A DNA stretch of 63,477 nucleotides from Bacteroidia bacterium (GCA_016787445.1 JAEUTQ010000075.1:1-63477), one strand, 5' to 3'; shown: positions 51,431 through 63,456, numbered from the stretch's first letter. The notes: a model not told the origin generated them from the sequence alone. Translations and numbers: made by a program.

Positions 51431-52276
51431 ATGGGAAAAATAATAGCAATAGCAAATCAAAAAGGCGGAGTAGGAAAAACCACAACTGCCATTAATCTTG
51501 CGGCCAGCTTAGCTGTACTCGAGTACAAAACTTTATTGGTAGATGCCGATCCTCAATCCAACGCTACTTCCGGTGTAGGCATTGATCCTAAAAATGTAAA
51601 CGCAGGTTTATACGAGTGCATCATCGATAGCATGCATCCAAAAGATGTGATTATGAAAACAGATACTCCAAATCTGTTTCTATTGCCTACCAACGCCGAT
51701 TTAGTTGGTGTTGAGTTGGAACTCGTTAACTTAAGCAACCGCGAGTACATGATGAAAAAGGCTTTGGAAAAAATCAAAGACAAATACGATTTCATTATCA
51801 TCGATTGCTGTCCTTCACTCGGACTAACGGTTATCAACTCCCTCTCAGCAGCTGATAGCGTTATCATTCCGGTGCAGTGCGAATATTTTGCATTGGAAGG
51901 AATGGGCAAATTATTACAAACCATTAAGATTGTTCAAACACACTTAAATCCTAATTTGGACATTGAAGGTGTGTTGCTAACTATGTACGACGGACGTTTA
52001 CGTTTAGCTAACCAAGTGGTGGAAGAAGTAAAAACACATTTCCAAAACATGGTGTTCAATACACTCATCATGCGTAACACCAAATTAGCGGAAGCACCAA
52101 GCTTCGGAAAAACAATCATTATGCACGATGCGATTGGTAAAGGCTCTGTGAGTTATTTGAACTTAGCCCGCGAAATTTTACAACGTAATGGCTTAACAAA
52201 AATCAGCGACGAAGACAGAACCATCGGCTTCGAAGCAACCAATTTACCTGAGACAGAATTAAGTGAAGATATTTAA
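51431..52276 (+). CDS. parA: Chromosome partitioning ATPase ParA (Soj)
   Basis: 281 aa. Deviant Walker A KGGVGKTT (about 11-18) with the signature lysine, NQKGGVGKT, Walker B-like [13 protein letters not shown] and a C-terminal [16 protein letters not shown]. No N-terminal helix-turn-helix, so it is a chromosomal Soj-type ParA. With ParB it moves origin regions. Followed by parB after a 73-base foldback spacer. Confidence 0.95.
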   Translation: MGKIIAIANQKGGVGKTTTAINLAASLAVLEYKTLLVDADPQSNATSGVGIDPKNVNAGLYECIIDSMHPKDVIMKTDTPNLFLLPTNADLVGVELELVNLSNREYMMKKALEKIKDKYDFIIIDCCPSLGLTVINSLSAADSVIIPVQCEYFALEGMGKLLQTIKIVQTHLNPNLDIEGVLLTMYDGRLRLANQVVEEVKTHFQNMVFNTLIMRNTKLAEAPSFGKTIIMHDAIGKGSVSYLNLAREILQRNGLTKISDEDRTIGFEATNLPETELSEDI

Positions 52277-52349
52277 TTAGTTCGGAGTTGAGAGTTCGGA
52301 GAGGATTCCATTCTACGAACTACAAACTACGAACTACAAACTAATTACC
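52277..52349. repeat. Foldback repeat between parA and parB
   Basis: Left arm with two AGTTCGG-like words (ATTAGTTCGGAGTTGAGAG) and right arm with two tandem 14-base copies of ACGAACTACAAACT (about 52315-52342) are complementary (AGTTCG/CGAACT, ATTAGTT/AACTAAT) and would form a long imperfect hairpin in the parAB transcript. Confidence 0.6.
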
Positions 52350-53246
52350 ATGAGCAACAACAAAAAACCGGCATTAGGAAGAGGATTAAGCGCATTATTG
52401 GAAAATGCCAAAACCGATATTACTACCAAACAAGTTGGAGAAAATGCCCCTATCGTTGGTTCGGTATCGATGATTAAAATTAAAAACATCGAAACAAATC
52501 CGTTTCAACCGCGTACTAATTTTGAAGAATTGGCTTTACAAGAGCTTTCTGATTCCATTAAACAACATGGCATCATTCAGCCTTTAACTTTACGTAAGTT
52601 AGGTTACGACCGTTACCAGTTAATTTCCGGTGAGCGTCGTTTCCGTGCTTCACAAATGGCAGGCTTAACCGAAGTGCCGGCTTATATACGCGTGGCGGAT
52701 GATCAAGCGATGTTGGAAATGGCACTCGTTGAAAACATTCAGCGCGAAGATTTAGATCCGATTGAAGTAGCACTTTCTTACAAACGTTTGATTGACGAAT
52801 GTAATTTAACGCAGGAAGCATTAAGTGAAAAAGTAGGAAAGCAACGCTCTACGGTAACCAACTTTTTACGTTTATTAAAATTACCTGCACCAATTCAAAA
52901 ATCATTGCGCGACCGTGAAATCACCATGGGTCATGCGAAAGCTCTCATCAACATAGATAACGAAGATCGTCAGCTTGCTATTTTTGCATTAGCCTTAGAA
53001 CAAGAGTTATCGGTTCGTCAGATTGAAGATATCGCGCGCGGTGAAAAAATTAAATTCACACCAAAAGTTACACGCGTTGAAAAACCATTGAGCTTAGAGG
53101 ATAAAGACATTGAGAAAAAACTACAAAAGCTTTTCAATAAGTCGTTTAAGTATAAGCGCAACAGCAAGGGCGGCGGAAGCTTAACGTTAAACTTCAGCAA
53201 CGACCACGAACTGGAAAACATTTTATCGTATTTCGGAATTGAGTGA
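52350..53246 (+). CDS. parB: Chromosome partitioning protein ParB
   Basis: 298 aa. The N-terminal CTP-binding ParB/Sulfiredoxin domain has NPFQPRTNFEE, GERRFRASQMAG (about 91-102) and ENIQREDLDPIEVA. A central helix-turn-helix (QEALSEKVGKQRSTVTNFLRL) binds parS, and the C-terminal dimerisation domain ends with GGGSLTLNFSNDHELENIL. I see no parS-like palindrome in the immediate neighbourhood. Confidence 0.95.
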   Translation: MSNNKKPALGRGLSALLENAKTDITTKQVGENAPIVGSVSMIKIKNIETNPFQPRTNFEELALQELSDSIKQHGIIQPLTLRKLGYDRYQLISGERRFRASQMAGLTEVPAYIRVADDQAMLEMALVENIQREDLDPIEVALSYKRLIDECNLTQEALSEKVGKQRSTVTNFLRLLKLPAPIQKSLRDREITMGHAKALINIDNEDRQLAIFALALEQELSVRQIEDIARGEKIKFTPKVTRVEKPLSLEDKDIEKKLQKLFNKSFKYKRNSKGGGSLTLNFSNDHELENILSYFGIE

Positions 53247-53278
53247 TATTAGTCACACATCCAAATATTTTAATAGTA

Positions 53279-53286
53279 TAATTTTG
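53279..53286 (+). promoter_or_regulatory. -7 element of pruA
   Basis: TAATTTTG fits TAnnTTTG, 51 bases before the ATG at 53338. Confidence 0.45.
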
Positions 53287-53337
53287 TATCAGCAAAATAC
53301 ATTCACAAATCATAACTCTTAATTTATCATTTAAATT

Positions 53338-54969
53338 ATGCCTAAAGGAATTTACAAAGTGCCTACTCCGGTTAACGAACCGGTAAAGCAATATGCATCA
53401 GGAAGTCCGGAAAGAAAAGAATTGCAAGCCATGCTCAAAACCATGCGCAGCAAACAAATCGAAATCCCGATGTACATTGGCGGAAAAGAAGTAAAAAGCA
53501 ATAACAAAGTTCGCATTGCTCCTCCGCACGATCACAAACATACCTTAGGTTATTTTTACAAGAGTGATAAAAAACACATTGAACAAGCCATCACAGCAGC
53601 TTTAGCCGCTAAAGAAAAATGGGCTAATTTAAGTTGGGAACAACGTGCTTCCATTTTCTTAAAAGCCGCTGAATTAATTGCAGGTCCGTACCGTGCCAAA
53701 TTAAACACAGCCACCATGCTTGGTCAAAGTAAAAACGCATTTCAGGCGGAGATTGACAGCGCTTGCGAAATCATCGATTTCCTTCGCTTCAACGTAAGTT
53801 ATATGACCGAGATTTACGCTGAGCAACCAATTTCTTCACCAGGTGTTTGGAATCGCTTAGAATGGCGTCCGCTCGAAGGATTCATTTACGCTTTAACACC
53901 ATTCAACTTTACTGCCATTGCAGGAAATCTTCCAACCAGTTGTGCCATGATGGGCAATGTGGTAGTTTGGAAACCAAGTAATACACAAGTTTACAGTGCC
54001 AACGTATTAATGGAAGTTTTCAAAAAAGCAGGCGTACCGGATGGCGTAATTAATTTAATTTATCCAAGCGGACCGGATGCAGCGGATGTGATTTTTAATC
54101 ACAAAGATTTTGCAGGTATACATTTTACGGGAAGCACCGAAGTTTTCCAAAGCATTTGGCAAACGATTGGAAACAACATTCATAAATACCGTTCTTATCC
54201 GCGCATTGTGGGTGAAACAGGCGGAAAAGATTTCATCATGGCGCATAAATCGGCGGATGCAAAAGAAGTAGCTGTTGCTTTAACTCGCGGTGCCTTCGAA
54301 TTTCAAGGGCAAAAATGTTCGGCAGCATCACGCGCATACATTCCTTCTAATTTATGGGAAGACGTAAAGAAATACATGGTAGCTGATTTAAAATCCATGA
54401 AAATGGGTGGCACCGAAGATTTCACCAATTTTATCAATGCGGTGATTGACGAAAAAAGCTTTGATAAATTATCGAAATACATTTCAGACGCGAAAAAAGA
54501 TAAAAATGTAGAAGTTGTATTCGGCGGTAAATGTGATAAGAGCAAAGGTTATTTCATTCAACCAACAGTTCTGAAAGCGAAAAATCCGAAATACATTACC
54601 ATGTGCGAAGAATTATTCGGACCGGTATTAACCGTTTACGTTTACAACGAAAACAGATTTAAAGAAACATTAGACTTAGTGGATTCTACTTCCATTTATG
54701 CATTAACAGGCTCCATTATTGCCAACGACCGTTATGCAATTGAATTAGCTACAAAAACATTACAAAACAGTGCGGGTAACTTTTACATCAACGATAAATG
54801 TACAGGCGCTGTAGTTGGACAACAACCATTTGGTGGAGCGCGCGGCAGCGGAACTAACGATAAAGCCGGCGCGAAAATCAATTTATTACGTTGGGTAAGT
54901 CCGAGAACAATTAAAGAAACATTTGTTCCACCGGTAGATTACCGTTATCCGTTTTTACAAGCTGATTAA
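53338..54969 (+). CDS. pruA: L-glutamate gamma-semialdehyde dehydrogenase
   Basis: 543 aa, ALDH superfamily, oxidising the proline-derived semialdehyde to glutamate with NAD. The catalytic Cys327 is in GQKCSAASRAY, and the general-base Glu in VGETGGKDF (about 300). TPFNFTAIAGNLP and the C-terminal GQQPFGGARGSGTNDKAG are typical of the eukaryote-like single-function PruA of Bacteroidota. No proline dehydrogenase is adjacent. A strong hairpin terminator follows. Confidence 0.95.
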   Translation: MPKGIYKVPTPVNEPVKQYASGSPERKELQAMLKTMRSKQIEIPMYIGGKEVKSNNKVRIAPPHDHKHTLGYFYKSDKKHIEQAITAALAAKEKWANLSWEQRASIFLKAAELIAGPYRAKLNTATMLGQSKNAFQAEIDSACEIIDFLRFNVSYMTEIYAEQPISSPGVWNRLEWRPLEGFIYALTPFNFTAIAGNLPTSCAMMGNVVVWKPSNTQVYSANVLMEVFKKAGVPDGVINLIYPSGPDAADVIFNHKDFAGIHFTGSTEVFQSIWQTIGNNIHKYRSYPRIVGETGGKDFIMAHKSADAKEVAVALTRGAFEFQGQKCSAASRAYIPSNLWEDVKKYMVADLKSMKMGGTEDFTNFINAVIDEKSFDKLSKYISDAKKDKNVEVVFGGKCDKSKGYFIQPTVLKAKNPKYITMCEELFGPVLTVYVYNENRFKETLDLVDSTSIYALTGSIIANDRYAIELATKTLQNSAGNFYINDKCTGAVVGQQPFGGARGSGTNDKAGAKINLLRWVSPRTIKETFVPPVDYRYPFLQAD

Positions 54970-54975
54970 AATTAA

Positions 54976-55005
54976 AAAGAGCCTCTGAATTTCAGGAGGC
55001 TCTTT
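54976..55005 (+). terminator. Terminator of pruA, five bases before the next ATG
   Basis: Stem AAAGAGCCTC/GAGGCTCTTT around TGAATTTCAG, followed by TCATTT and then the ATG at 55011. It ends transcription of pruA and covers the whole leader of the downstream phosphatase gene. Confidence 0.8.
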
Positions 55006-55010
55006 CATTT

Positions 55011-56972
55011 ATGAAGAAATTTATTCTATATATCATTTTCAGCTTAGCAATAAGCGCGAGTGCTCAGATTAATTCTGACAGCATTAATTCTATCATTGAC
55101 ACGTGCAAAACCACCAAAGGAAAACTTAACGCCTTATACGACGCTACCAAAGATGTATTATTAAAAAACACAGATTACGAATACATCGAAAACAAAATTG
55201 CCTCCATTGTAAACAAAGAAAACACAGCTATTAACAGAGCCCAAGGTTTTTATTATTTGGGCTACATTTATTACAAGCAAGAAAAACTAAACGAAGCCAT
55301 CGGTCATTTTTTCAAAGCGCTTCCAATAGCCGAACAAGAAAAAAATCAAAAGTTAAGCGCGCTTATACATAACCGATTAGGGAATGCCTACAAAGATTTA
55401 AAAAATAAAGACTTCGCCAAGAAACATTATCGTCACGCGCTCGATGCCTACCATGCCGTGGGATTAGAAGAAGATGTGAGTGAGATGTGCAATTTGCTAG
55501 GCACCATGTATAAAAACGAAAATGTACTCGACTCTGCCCTGCTCTATCACAAAAAAGCATTGGAAATTCGTTTACACCTAGGCGACAAAAAATTACTTGC
55601 CTCTACTTATAACAACTTAGGATTGGTTTATAAGAAAAAGAAAGATTACGATTTAGCATTAAACTATTTAAAACTCGCCTTAAACATTCGTAAAGAAATC
55701 AAAGACAAAAAAGGAACCGCAGGTGCTTCCATTAACATAGGAAATGTATTAATCGGATTAAAAAAGAACGCCGAAGCCTTACAATATATAAAAGAAGGAA
55801 CTGAATTAGCATACAGTATTGGTGCCGGCGATTTTTATAAAAACGGATTAGAGGGTTTGAGTGATTGTTATTATAATTTAGGCGATTATAAACTCTCCGC
55901 CCAGTATCGTTTGCGTTATGTAGGCGTAAACGACTCTTTGTCTACCCAAGAAATAAATAAACAAATCTCTGAACTCTCTGCGCAATACGAAAGCGGGAAA
56001 AAAGACGCGGAGTTACTATTGCAGGAAGAAAAACTAAAAACACAGCAAAGTGAAATCAAAAAACAAAGATTATTTATTTTAAGTGTTGTAGTGGTTTTAC
56101 TGCTTGTTATTTTACTCATCTTCTTTGTGTATCGCAGTTACCGCATCAACAAAAAGAACGCTATTGATTTAGCGCGTAAAAACATCATCATTGAACAAAA
56201 AAACAAAGAAATCACCGACAGTATAAATTATGCGCGTCGTATACAATCCAGTTTACTGCCGGCAGAAAGCAACATAAAAAAATACCTGAACGATTATTTT
56301 ATTTTGTACCGTCCGAAAGACATTGTGAGCGGCGACTTCTTTTGGTTTTATCCGCATCCGCAAAAACAAAACTGTTTCTTATTAGCCGTAGCCGATTGTA
56401 CCGGACATGGCGTACCGGGTGCCTTCATGAGTTTAATCGGAAAAGAAAAGCTCGATAAAGCTGTTGCCGAAAGCGATTCACCTTCCAAAATTTTAAACTA
56501 CCTGAATTTATTTGTAAAAGCATCCTTGCAACAAGACAGCAATCAGGTAGCGCGCGATGGCATGGACATTGCTTTGATACAAATGCAGCTTCACAACAAT
56601 GGCGCCACCGTAAAATATGCAGGCGCGAATCGTCCGATTTGGATAATCAGAAAAGACATTCGTGAAATAGAAGAAACCAAAGCCACCAAACACGCCATTG
56701 CAGGATTCACAGAAGATGAACAACAATTTGAAGAACACACTTTAGAGCTTCAAAAAGGCGATTCACTTTATTTGTTTACCGACGGCTATGCCGATCAATT
56801 TGGCGGAGAACTCGCTAAAAAACTAACCTCCAAATCACTCAAAAAACTTTTACTGGCGCAGCAGCATCATAATATGAATGAGCAACGTCAGTACTATGCG
56901 GAGTTTATCGACAAATGGATGAGCGACCAGGAACAAGTAGACGACATCCTTCTCTTAGGTATCAAAGTCTAA
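55011..56972 (+). CDS. TPR-membrane-SpoIIE serine phosphatase
   Basis: 653 aa. Signal peptide (1-19, SASAQ), about six TPR repeats (about 70-320, e.g. YNNLGLVYKKKKDYDLALNYL), a membrane segment (about 352-373), a short coiled coil, then a PP2C-type SpoIIE domain (about 415-653) with DIVSGDFFWFYP, VADCTGHGVPGAFMSLIG and the C-terminal LYLFTDGYADQFGG and DDILLLGI metal ligands. Such proteins sense in the periplasm and dephosphorylate anti-sigma antagonists. No promoter lies between the pruA terminator and the ATG. Confidence 0.88.
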   Translation: MKKFILYIIFSLAISASAQINSDSINSIIDTCKTTKGKLNALYDATKDVLLKNTDYEYIENKIASIVNKENTAINRAQGFYYLGYIYYKQEKLNEAIGHFFKALPIAEQEKNQKLSALIHNRLGNAYKDLKNKDFAKKHYRHALDAYHAVGLEEDVSEMCNLLGTMYKNENVLDSALLYHKKALEIRLHLGDKKLLASTYNNLGLVYKKKKDYDLALNYLKLALNIRKEIKDKKGTAGASINIGNVLIGLKKNAEALQYIKEGTELAYSIGAGDFYKNGLEGLSDCYYNLGDYKLSAQYRLRYVGVNDSLSTQEINKQISELSAQYESGKKDAELLLQEEKLKTQQSEIKKQRLFILSVVVVLLLVILLIFFVYRSYRINKKNAIDLARKNIIIEQKNKEITDSINYARRIQSSLLPAESNIKKYLNDYFILYRPKDIVSGDFFWFYPHPQKQNCFLLAVADCTGHGVPGAFMSLIGKEKLDKAVAESDSPSKILNYLNLFVKASLQQDSNQVARDGMDIALIQMQLHNNGATVKYAGANRPIWIIRKDIREIEETKATKHAIAGFTEDEQQFEEHTLELQKGDSLYLFTDGYADQFGGELAKKLTSKSLKKLLLAQQHHNMNEQRQYYAEFIDKWMSDQEQVDDILLLGIKV

Positions 56973-57005
56973 GCAAATTTCACTACCTTTATGTAAAAGC
57001 AAAAC

Positions 57006-58929
<1,924 letters not shown>

Positions 58930-59107
58930 CAGTCATTGCCTTACATAAAATGCACAAGCACGTTTACTGTATGCTGACTTCCGGCTAGTACTAATGAGGT
59001 TTTATTGTAATTTTGAGTATACCTTCGCAAGCAGCAATCATTAACTTCCGCTGCACGTTTAACGTTAGCGGTCAAACAAAACGACATACTAAAACATTTC
59101 TACAAAA
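58930..59107. other. Intergenic region with an imperfect palindrome
   Basis: 178 bases. At 59048-59071, CCGCT...AGCGG encloses ACGT-TTA-ACGT, giving a short cruciform-like sequence just before the GNAT gene. Its neighbour words (CACGTTTACTG, CACGTTTAACG) resemble each other. No promoter is clear. Confidence 0.4.
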
Positions 59108-59572
59108 ATGACAATCAGAGAAGCGATAACTCATGACATAAAACAAATTCAAATCGTCAGAAATTCTGTTAAAGAAAATACTTTATCTGATCCTAATTTA
59201 GTTACAGATAAAGATTGTGAAGAGTTCATTACACAAAGAGGAAAAGGTTGGGTATGCGAAGTAGACAACCAAATTGTTGGATTTGCAATTGCAGACCTTA
59301 AAGAAAATAATATTTGGGCTTTGTTTTTAGATCCGAAATTTGAAAGAAAAGGCATTGGTCAGGCTTTGCACAAAATTATGCTGGACTGGTACTTTACACA
59401 GACCAAAGAAAAAGTTTGGCTAGGAACTGCTTTTAACACAAGGGCAGAAAAGTTTTACAGAAAAGCTGGTTGGACAGAAGTTGGAACTCATGGATCAAAA
59501 GAAATAAAGTTCGAAATGACTTATGAAGATTGGTCAAAAATAACGAAACTGACTTCAAAAATTAATTGTTGA
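59108..59572 (+). CDS. GNAT-family N-acetyltransferase
   Basis: 154 aa. Acetyl-CoA-binding motif A is LDPKFERKGIGQALHKIMLDW (about 76-96), preceded by VGFAIADL and followed by FNTRAEKFYRKAGWTEVG (motif B). Substrate unknown. It stands alone between two long genes with its own palindrome-containing leader and may be a mobile single gene. Confidence 0.85.
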   Translation: MTIREAITHDIKQIQIVRNSVKENTLSDPNLVTDKDCEEFITQRGKGWVCEVDNQIVGFAIADLKENNIWALFLDPKFERKGIGQALHKIMLDWYFTQTKEKVWLGTAFNTRAEKFYRKAGWTEVGTHGSKEIKFEMTYEDWSKITKLTSKINC

Positions 59573-59734
59573 TGGTATGAATGGTCAGTACCTAATTATT
59601 CTATCTGATTCTGTTTTTTAAACTTTAATATTTCCATTTATCTTCTTAATTTTCCATTTACATAATTTACAGAATCGATTACGAATTCTACGTAAATTCA
59701 TCTATGTAATAGTATGTCCACTAAACTAAACAAA

Positions 59735-61573
59735 ATGAAAAATCCATACATCTCTGCCCTATTCTGTTTTATCCTAATTAACCTTGGTGCTCAGAACCGC
59801 TTTGACATTAACTTAAATGATTGTGACAATGATCAGCTGAAAGTTAAGTTTACACTTAAAGAAAAACCAAACCAGGATAATCTCCGTTTTTCGTTTCCTG
59901 CCGTTGTACCCGGCACCTATGCCACCGAGGATTATGGCCGTTTTGTAACGTCCTTTTCCGCGCTAGATGAATCTGGTAAAAAGCTAAACGTAAAAAAAGA
60001 AGGTAACAATACATACGTGATTTCGTCTGCAAAAAACCTTTCTCATATTGATTATACCGTAGAAGATATCATGGATAAAAAAGTAAAGAAGAATCCGATT
60101 TTTCAACCGGCTTCATCTTACTTTCATAAAGGAGAAAACTTTTTCATAAACAACGGAGCTGTTTTTGGTTTTATTGAGGGCGAAGAAAACAAACCACTGG
60201 AAATTACAATACAAAAACCTACTCAATTGTATGGCGCTACTTCATTACCTATGGAAAGTTACGCTCCTGACCAACAAAAATTCAAAGCAAGAAATTATCA
60301 TCAGCTCATAGACTGCCCGATGATGTTTTCAAAACCGGATACCGCACAATTTTATGTCAATAAAACATTAGTTACTATTTCCGTTTTTGATGTAAAAGGC
60401 ACACCAAGAGCCAAACATTTTTATCAGGCGCTTAAACGCGATATGGAAGCCATAGCCAGTTTTTTACCTGCCTTACCGGTCGACCATTATACCTTCCTGA
60501 TTTTTGTTGACGAACTACACGAACTGGGCGATGCTTTAAAAGGCAATATGGGTTTTTTCAAAAGATTAAAATTGGCTTTAAAATTCCGTTCACTTGGAAT
60601 CGGGGCATTGGAACATGGAAACTCATCCAGTTATTACCTAGCCGATTTTGGTGCTGATATGAACATTAAAGAAATCTCACTCGACGGACAGCTTACAGGA
60701 GCAGCCATTCATGAATTCATGCACATTGTCACTCCACTCGGTCTCCATTCGCAACACATTGGTGAATTTAACTACACTAAACCTGTTATGAGTAAACACC
60801 TTTGGCTTTACGAAGGGATTACCGAATACTTCGCGCATTTAATTAAATACAAAGGCGGTGTGTATACCAAAAGACAATTTTTGGATGTGATGGAATCGAA
60901 AATAAGCAGCGGTGAAAAATTCCCCGTTAAAGAAATGTCGTTTACAGAAATGAGCGCTAACGTACTGAATGAAAAATACCATAAACATTACGGACAAGTT
61001 TACGAAAGAGGAGCTGCACTTGGTTTTTTACTGGATGCAGAAATTCAACGCCTCACCAATGGAAAGAAATCATTGATAGATGTTGTACTTAAACTTAATT
61101 CGAAGTATGGTGCCGAGCGTTCATTTAATGAAGATACATTTATTGATGAATTTGTGGCGGAAGTTCATCCTGACCTGAAAAATTTCTTTAACCTATACAT
61201 TGAAGGCAAAAACCAATGGAAACCTAATGACCAGTTGCCTGGTATGAATTTAGTTTTTCACGATTCCTTAACTGAGAAAGGTTTATTGATTCCTGTTGTG
61301 CCGGCTGATAATGATATAAAGGTGGCAAATTCCTCTACCGGACTAAGTACAACAGTAACAAAAGTAGGGCCAAACGAATGGGCAGGTTTAAAGCAGGGTG
61401 ATGTTGTTGATATGCTCTACTTGAGAGATGTAGTTAAAGTAAACGGAGAATATGTTAAAGAAGGTGATGAGTATAAGATTAAAATAAAGCGCAATAAACA
61501 AGAGATGCTTTTACCGGTGAAGGCAAAATACGGGATGAAAAAGAAGAAAAACGTAATCAGGGAAAAACCATAA
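59735..61573 (+). CDS. M61-family metallopeptidase with PDZ-like tail
   Basis: 612 aa from the ATG at 59735, chosen because it begins a good signal peptide (MKNPYISALFCFILINLGAQ). An ATG at 59714 would add 7 residues. Zinc motif HEFMH (about 326-330) with the third ligand in LYEGITEYFAH, N-terminal beta-sandwich as in M61 glycyl aminopeptidases, and a C-terminal PDZ domain (about 500-600, ending VKAKYGMKKKKN). Periplasmic protease or aminopeptidase. Confidence 0.87.
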   Translation: MKNPYISALFCFILINLGAQNRFDINLNDCDNDQLKVKFTLKEKPNQDNLRFSFPAVVPGTYATEDYGRFVTSFSALDESGKKLNVKKEGNNTYVISSAKNLSHIDYTVEDIMDKKVKKNPIFQPASSYFHKGENFFINNGAVFGFIEGEENKPLEITIQKPTQLYGATSLPMESYAPDQQKFKARNYHQLIDCPMMFSKPDTAQFYVNKTLVTISVFDVKGTPRAKHFYQALKRDMEAIASFLPALPVDHYTFLIFVDELHELGDALKGNMGFFKRLKLALKFRSLGIGALEHGNSSSYYLADFGADMNIKEISLDGQLTGAAIHEFMHIVTPLGLHSQHIGEFNYTKPVMSKHLWLYEGITEYFAHLIKYKGGVYTKRQFLDVMESKISSGEKFPVKEMSFTEMSANVLNEKYHKHYGQVYERGAALGFLLDAEIQRLTNGKKSLIDVVLKLNSKYGAERSFNEDTFIDEFVAEVHPDLKNFFNLYIEGKNQWKPNDQLPGMNLVFHDSLTEKGLLIPVVPADNDIKVANSSTGLSTTVTKVGPNEWAGLKQGDVVDMLYLRDVVKVNGEYVKEGDEYKIKIKRNKQEMLLPVKAKYGMKKKKNVIREKP

Positions 61574-61699
61574 TAGATTTGACGGTAGCATGTCTTGATG
61601 TAGGATTGCATAAGTTGAATTGCAAATACAGTTTCATACTTAAATTATTTTTATATAAGATTGCGGTACATTATCTGGCTAGGTTTTATCAGAATAAAG

Positions 61700-61718
61700 G
61701 CCCAAAAGAATTTTGGGC
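61700..61718. repeat. Strong hairpin in the gap before the DUF1801 gene
   Basis: Perfect 8-bp inverted repeat GCCCAAAA/TTTTGGGC with loop GAA. No T-run follows on plus, but CTTTATT follows on minus. It may be a terminator of the M61 gene or only a cruciform. Confidence 0.5.
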
Positions 61719-61787
61719 TGAGTTAAGACAACTAGGCTGCTAGTTTCGCTTTTTTAATTTAATAACGATTTTTATCCAATTGGGTTT

Positions 61788-62183
61788 ATGAATAAAGATG
61801 TAAAAGCCTATCACAGCAAACAAACCAAATCCGATAAGGAGATTTGCAATGCCTTATACGACATCATTCACGAGCATCTTCCGGAAGCTGAAAATAAAGT
61901 GTGGCACGCACATCCGGTTTGGTTTTTTGATGGTAATCCCATTGTTGGTTACAGCAAATTAAAAGCAGGTATACAATTGATGTTTTGGAGCGGTGTTAGT
62001 TTTGAGGAAGAAGAATTAATCCCCGGTAAAAGCGGCAAGTTTAAAGATGCGTCGATTATCTACACTTCGGTAGATGAGATTAACAGCAAAAATTTAAAAC
62101 GCTGGCTTAAAAAATCGAAAGACATTCAATGGGATTATAAAAATATTGTCAAGAAAAAAGGCGTCCTTGATCGCCTTAAATAA
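61788..62183 (+). CDS. DUF1801 protein
   Basis: 131 aa, soluble, YdhG/DUF1801 family (YdeI-like fold). ADIIHEHLPEAENKVWHAHPVWFF-type core and KAGIQLMFWSGVSF, with a C-terminal lysine-rich helix. Family function unknown. Ends 14 bases from the end of ribBA on the opposite strand. Confidence 0.85.
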   Translation: MNKDVKAYHSKQTKSDKEICNALYDIIHEHLPEAENKVWHAHPVWFFDGNPIVGYSKLKAGIQLMFWSGVSFEEEELIPGKSGKFKDASIIYTSVDEINSKNLKRWLKKSKDIQWDYKNIVKKKGVLDRLK

Positions 62184-62197
62184 ATCTCACTTCTAAA

Positions 62198-63403
62198 TTA
62201 AAAATGGTGTCCCATTTTTTCTTTCTTCGTCTGAAGGTATTTTGCATTGTGCGGATTCGGCGGAATGACGATGGATACATTTTCCACAATTTCTAATCCA
62301 TAACCAATCAACCCTGCTCTCTTCTTCGGATTGTTTGTCATCAATTTTATTTTATGTACACCTAAGTTGCGTAATATCTGCGCGCCAATTCCGTAATCGC
62401 GCTCATCCATTTTAAATCCTAATTCCAAATTAGCTTCCACAGTGTCGCGTCCGTTTTCCTGAAGTTTGTAAGCTTTTAATTTATTCAATAAACCAATGCC
62501 CCTTCCTTCCTGATTCATATAAACAATAACACCTTTACCTTCCTTTTCAATCATGCGCATGGCTTCATGTAATTGCGGACCGCAATCGCAACGGCAACTT
62601 CCAAAAATATCGCCGGTAACGCAAGAAGAGTGCACGCGTACCAACACCGGTTCATTTTCTTTCCACTCCCCTTTAACTAATGCCAGGTGCTCCTGACCGT
62701 TAGTATTCACTTTATAATCTACTAATTTAAAAGTTCCCCACTCGGTTGGCATCTCTACTTCTACTTGTCGCTCTACTATACTTTCTTTTCCCAAACGGTA
62801 AGAAATCAAATCTTTGATGGTAATTATTTTCAAATCGAACTTGGCTGCAATTTTTACCAAGTCAGGTAAACGCGCCATAGTTCCATCTTCATTCATAATT
62901 TCAACCAAGGCACCGCAGGGTTCAAAACCGGCAAGCATAGCTAAATCAACGGTAGCTTCGGTATGTCCGGTGCGACGTAACACACCGCCATTTTTTGCAA
63001 TCAACGGAAATATATGTCCGGGTCTTCCAAAATCTGTTGGCTTAATATTGGGATCAATTAAAGCTTGAACGGTTTTAGCGCGATCTTGCGCCGAAATACC
63101 GGTGGTGCAACCATGTCCGAGTAAATCAATGGAAACTGTAAAAGCTGTTTCGTGAGAAGCGGTATTTTTGCTTACCATCAGCTGTAAATCCAACTCGGCT
63201 GCACGTTGTTCGGTAACCGCGGTACAAATTAATCCACGTCCGTGCGTGGCCATGAAATTTATTACTTCAGGCGTTACATTTTTGGCAGCGGTAATAAAAT
63301 CACCTTCGTTCTCACGGTCTTCATCATCCACCACAATAATTACCTTACCGTTTTTAAGATCAGACAAGGCCTCTTCAATAGTATTCAGCTTAAACTCACT
63401 CAT
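62198..63403 (-). CDS. ribBA: Bifunctional DHBP synthase / GTP cyclohydrolase II
   Basis: 401 aa. N-terminal DHBP synthase (about 1-200) with [11 protein letters not shown] (about 26-36), HGRGLICTA and [11 protein letters not shown]-terminal GTP cyclohydrolase II (about 205-401) with zinc cysteines in [19 protein letters not shown] and the GTP-binding EGRGIGL. Supplies both precursors of riboflavin. Its promoter is near-leaderless (TAACTTTG, CGCC, ATG). No FMN riboswitch is visible in the short leader. Confidence 0.96.
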   Translation of the reverse strand: MSEFKLNTIEEALSDLKNGKVIIVVDDEDRENEGDFITAAKNVTPEVINFMATHGRGLICTAVTEQRAAELDLQLMVSKNTASHETAFTVSIDLLGHGCTTGISAQDRAKTVQALIDPNIKPTDFGRPGHIFPLIAKNGGVLRRTGHTEATVDLAMLAGFEPCGALVEIMNEDGTMARLPDLVKIAAKFDLKIITIKDLISYRLGKESIVERQVEVEMPTEWGTFKLVDYKVNTNGQEHLALVKGEWKENEPVLVRVHSSCVTGDIFGSCRCDCGPQLHEAMRMIEKEGKGVIVYMNQEGRGIGLLNKLKAYKLQENGRDTVEANLELGFKMDERDYGIGAQILRNLGVHKIKLMTNNPKKRAGLIGYGLEIVENVSIVIPPNPHNAKYLQTKKEKMGHHF

Positions 63404-63407
63404 GGCG

Positions 63408-63435
63408 CAAAGTTACGCATTTTACGGCTTTACAA
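63408..63435 (-). promoter_or_regulatory. Complete -33/-7 promoter of ribBA
   Basis: On the minus strand: TTG (63435-63433), a 17-base spacer and TAACTTTG (63415-63408), then CGCC and the ATG. The best-formed promoter in the window. Confidence 0.75.
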
Positions 63436-63456
63436 GTGTTATTTCGGCGTTTTATC

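Noticed and set aside
52313..52342. A CRISPR-like repeat array
   Set aside because: Only two tandem 14-base copies without spacers, and no cas gene in the window.
51365..53250. A parS site next to parAB
   Set aside because: I found no sequence close to TGTTNCACGTGAAACA in or near these genes.
59040..59075. An integron attC recombination site before the GNAT gene
   Set aside because: No proper pair of GTTRRRY/RYYYAAC core sites is present around the palindrome, and no integrase or cassette array is nearby.
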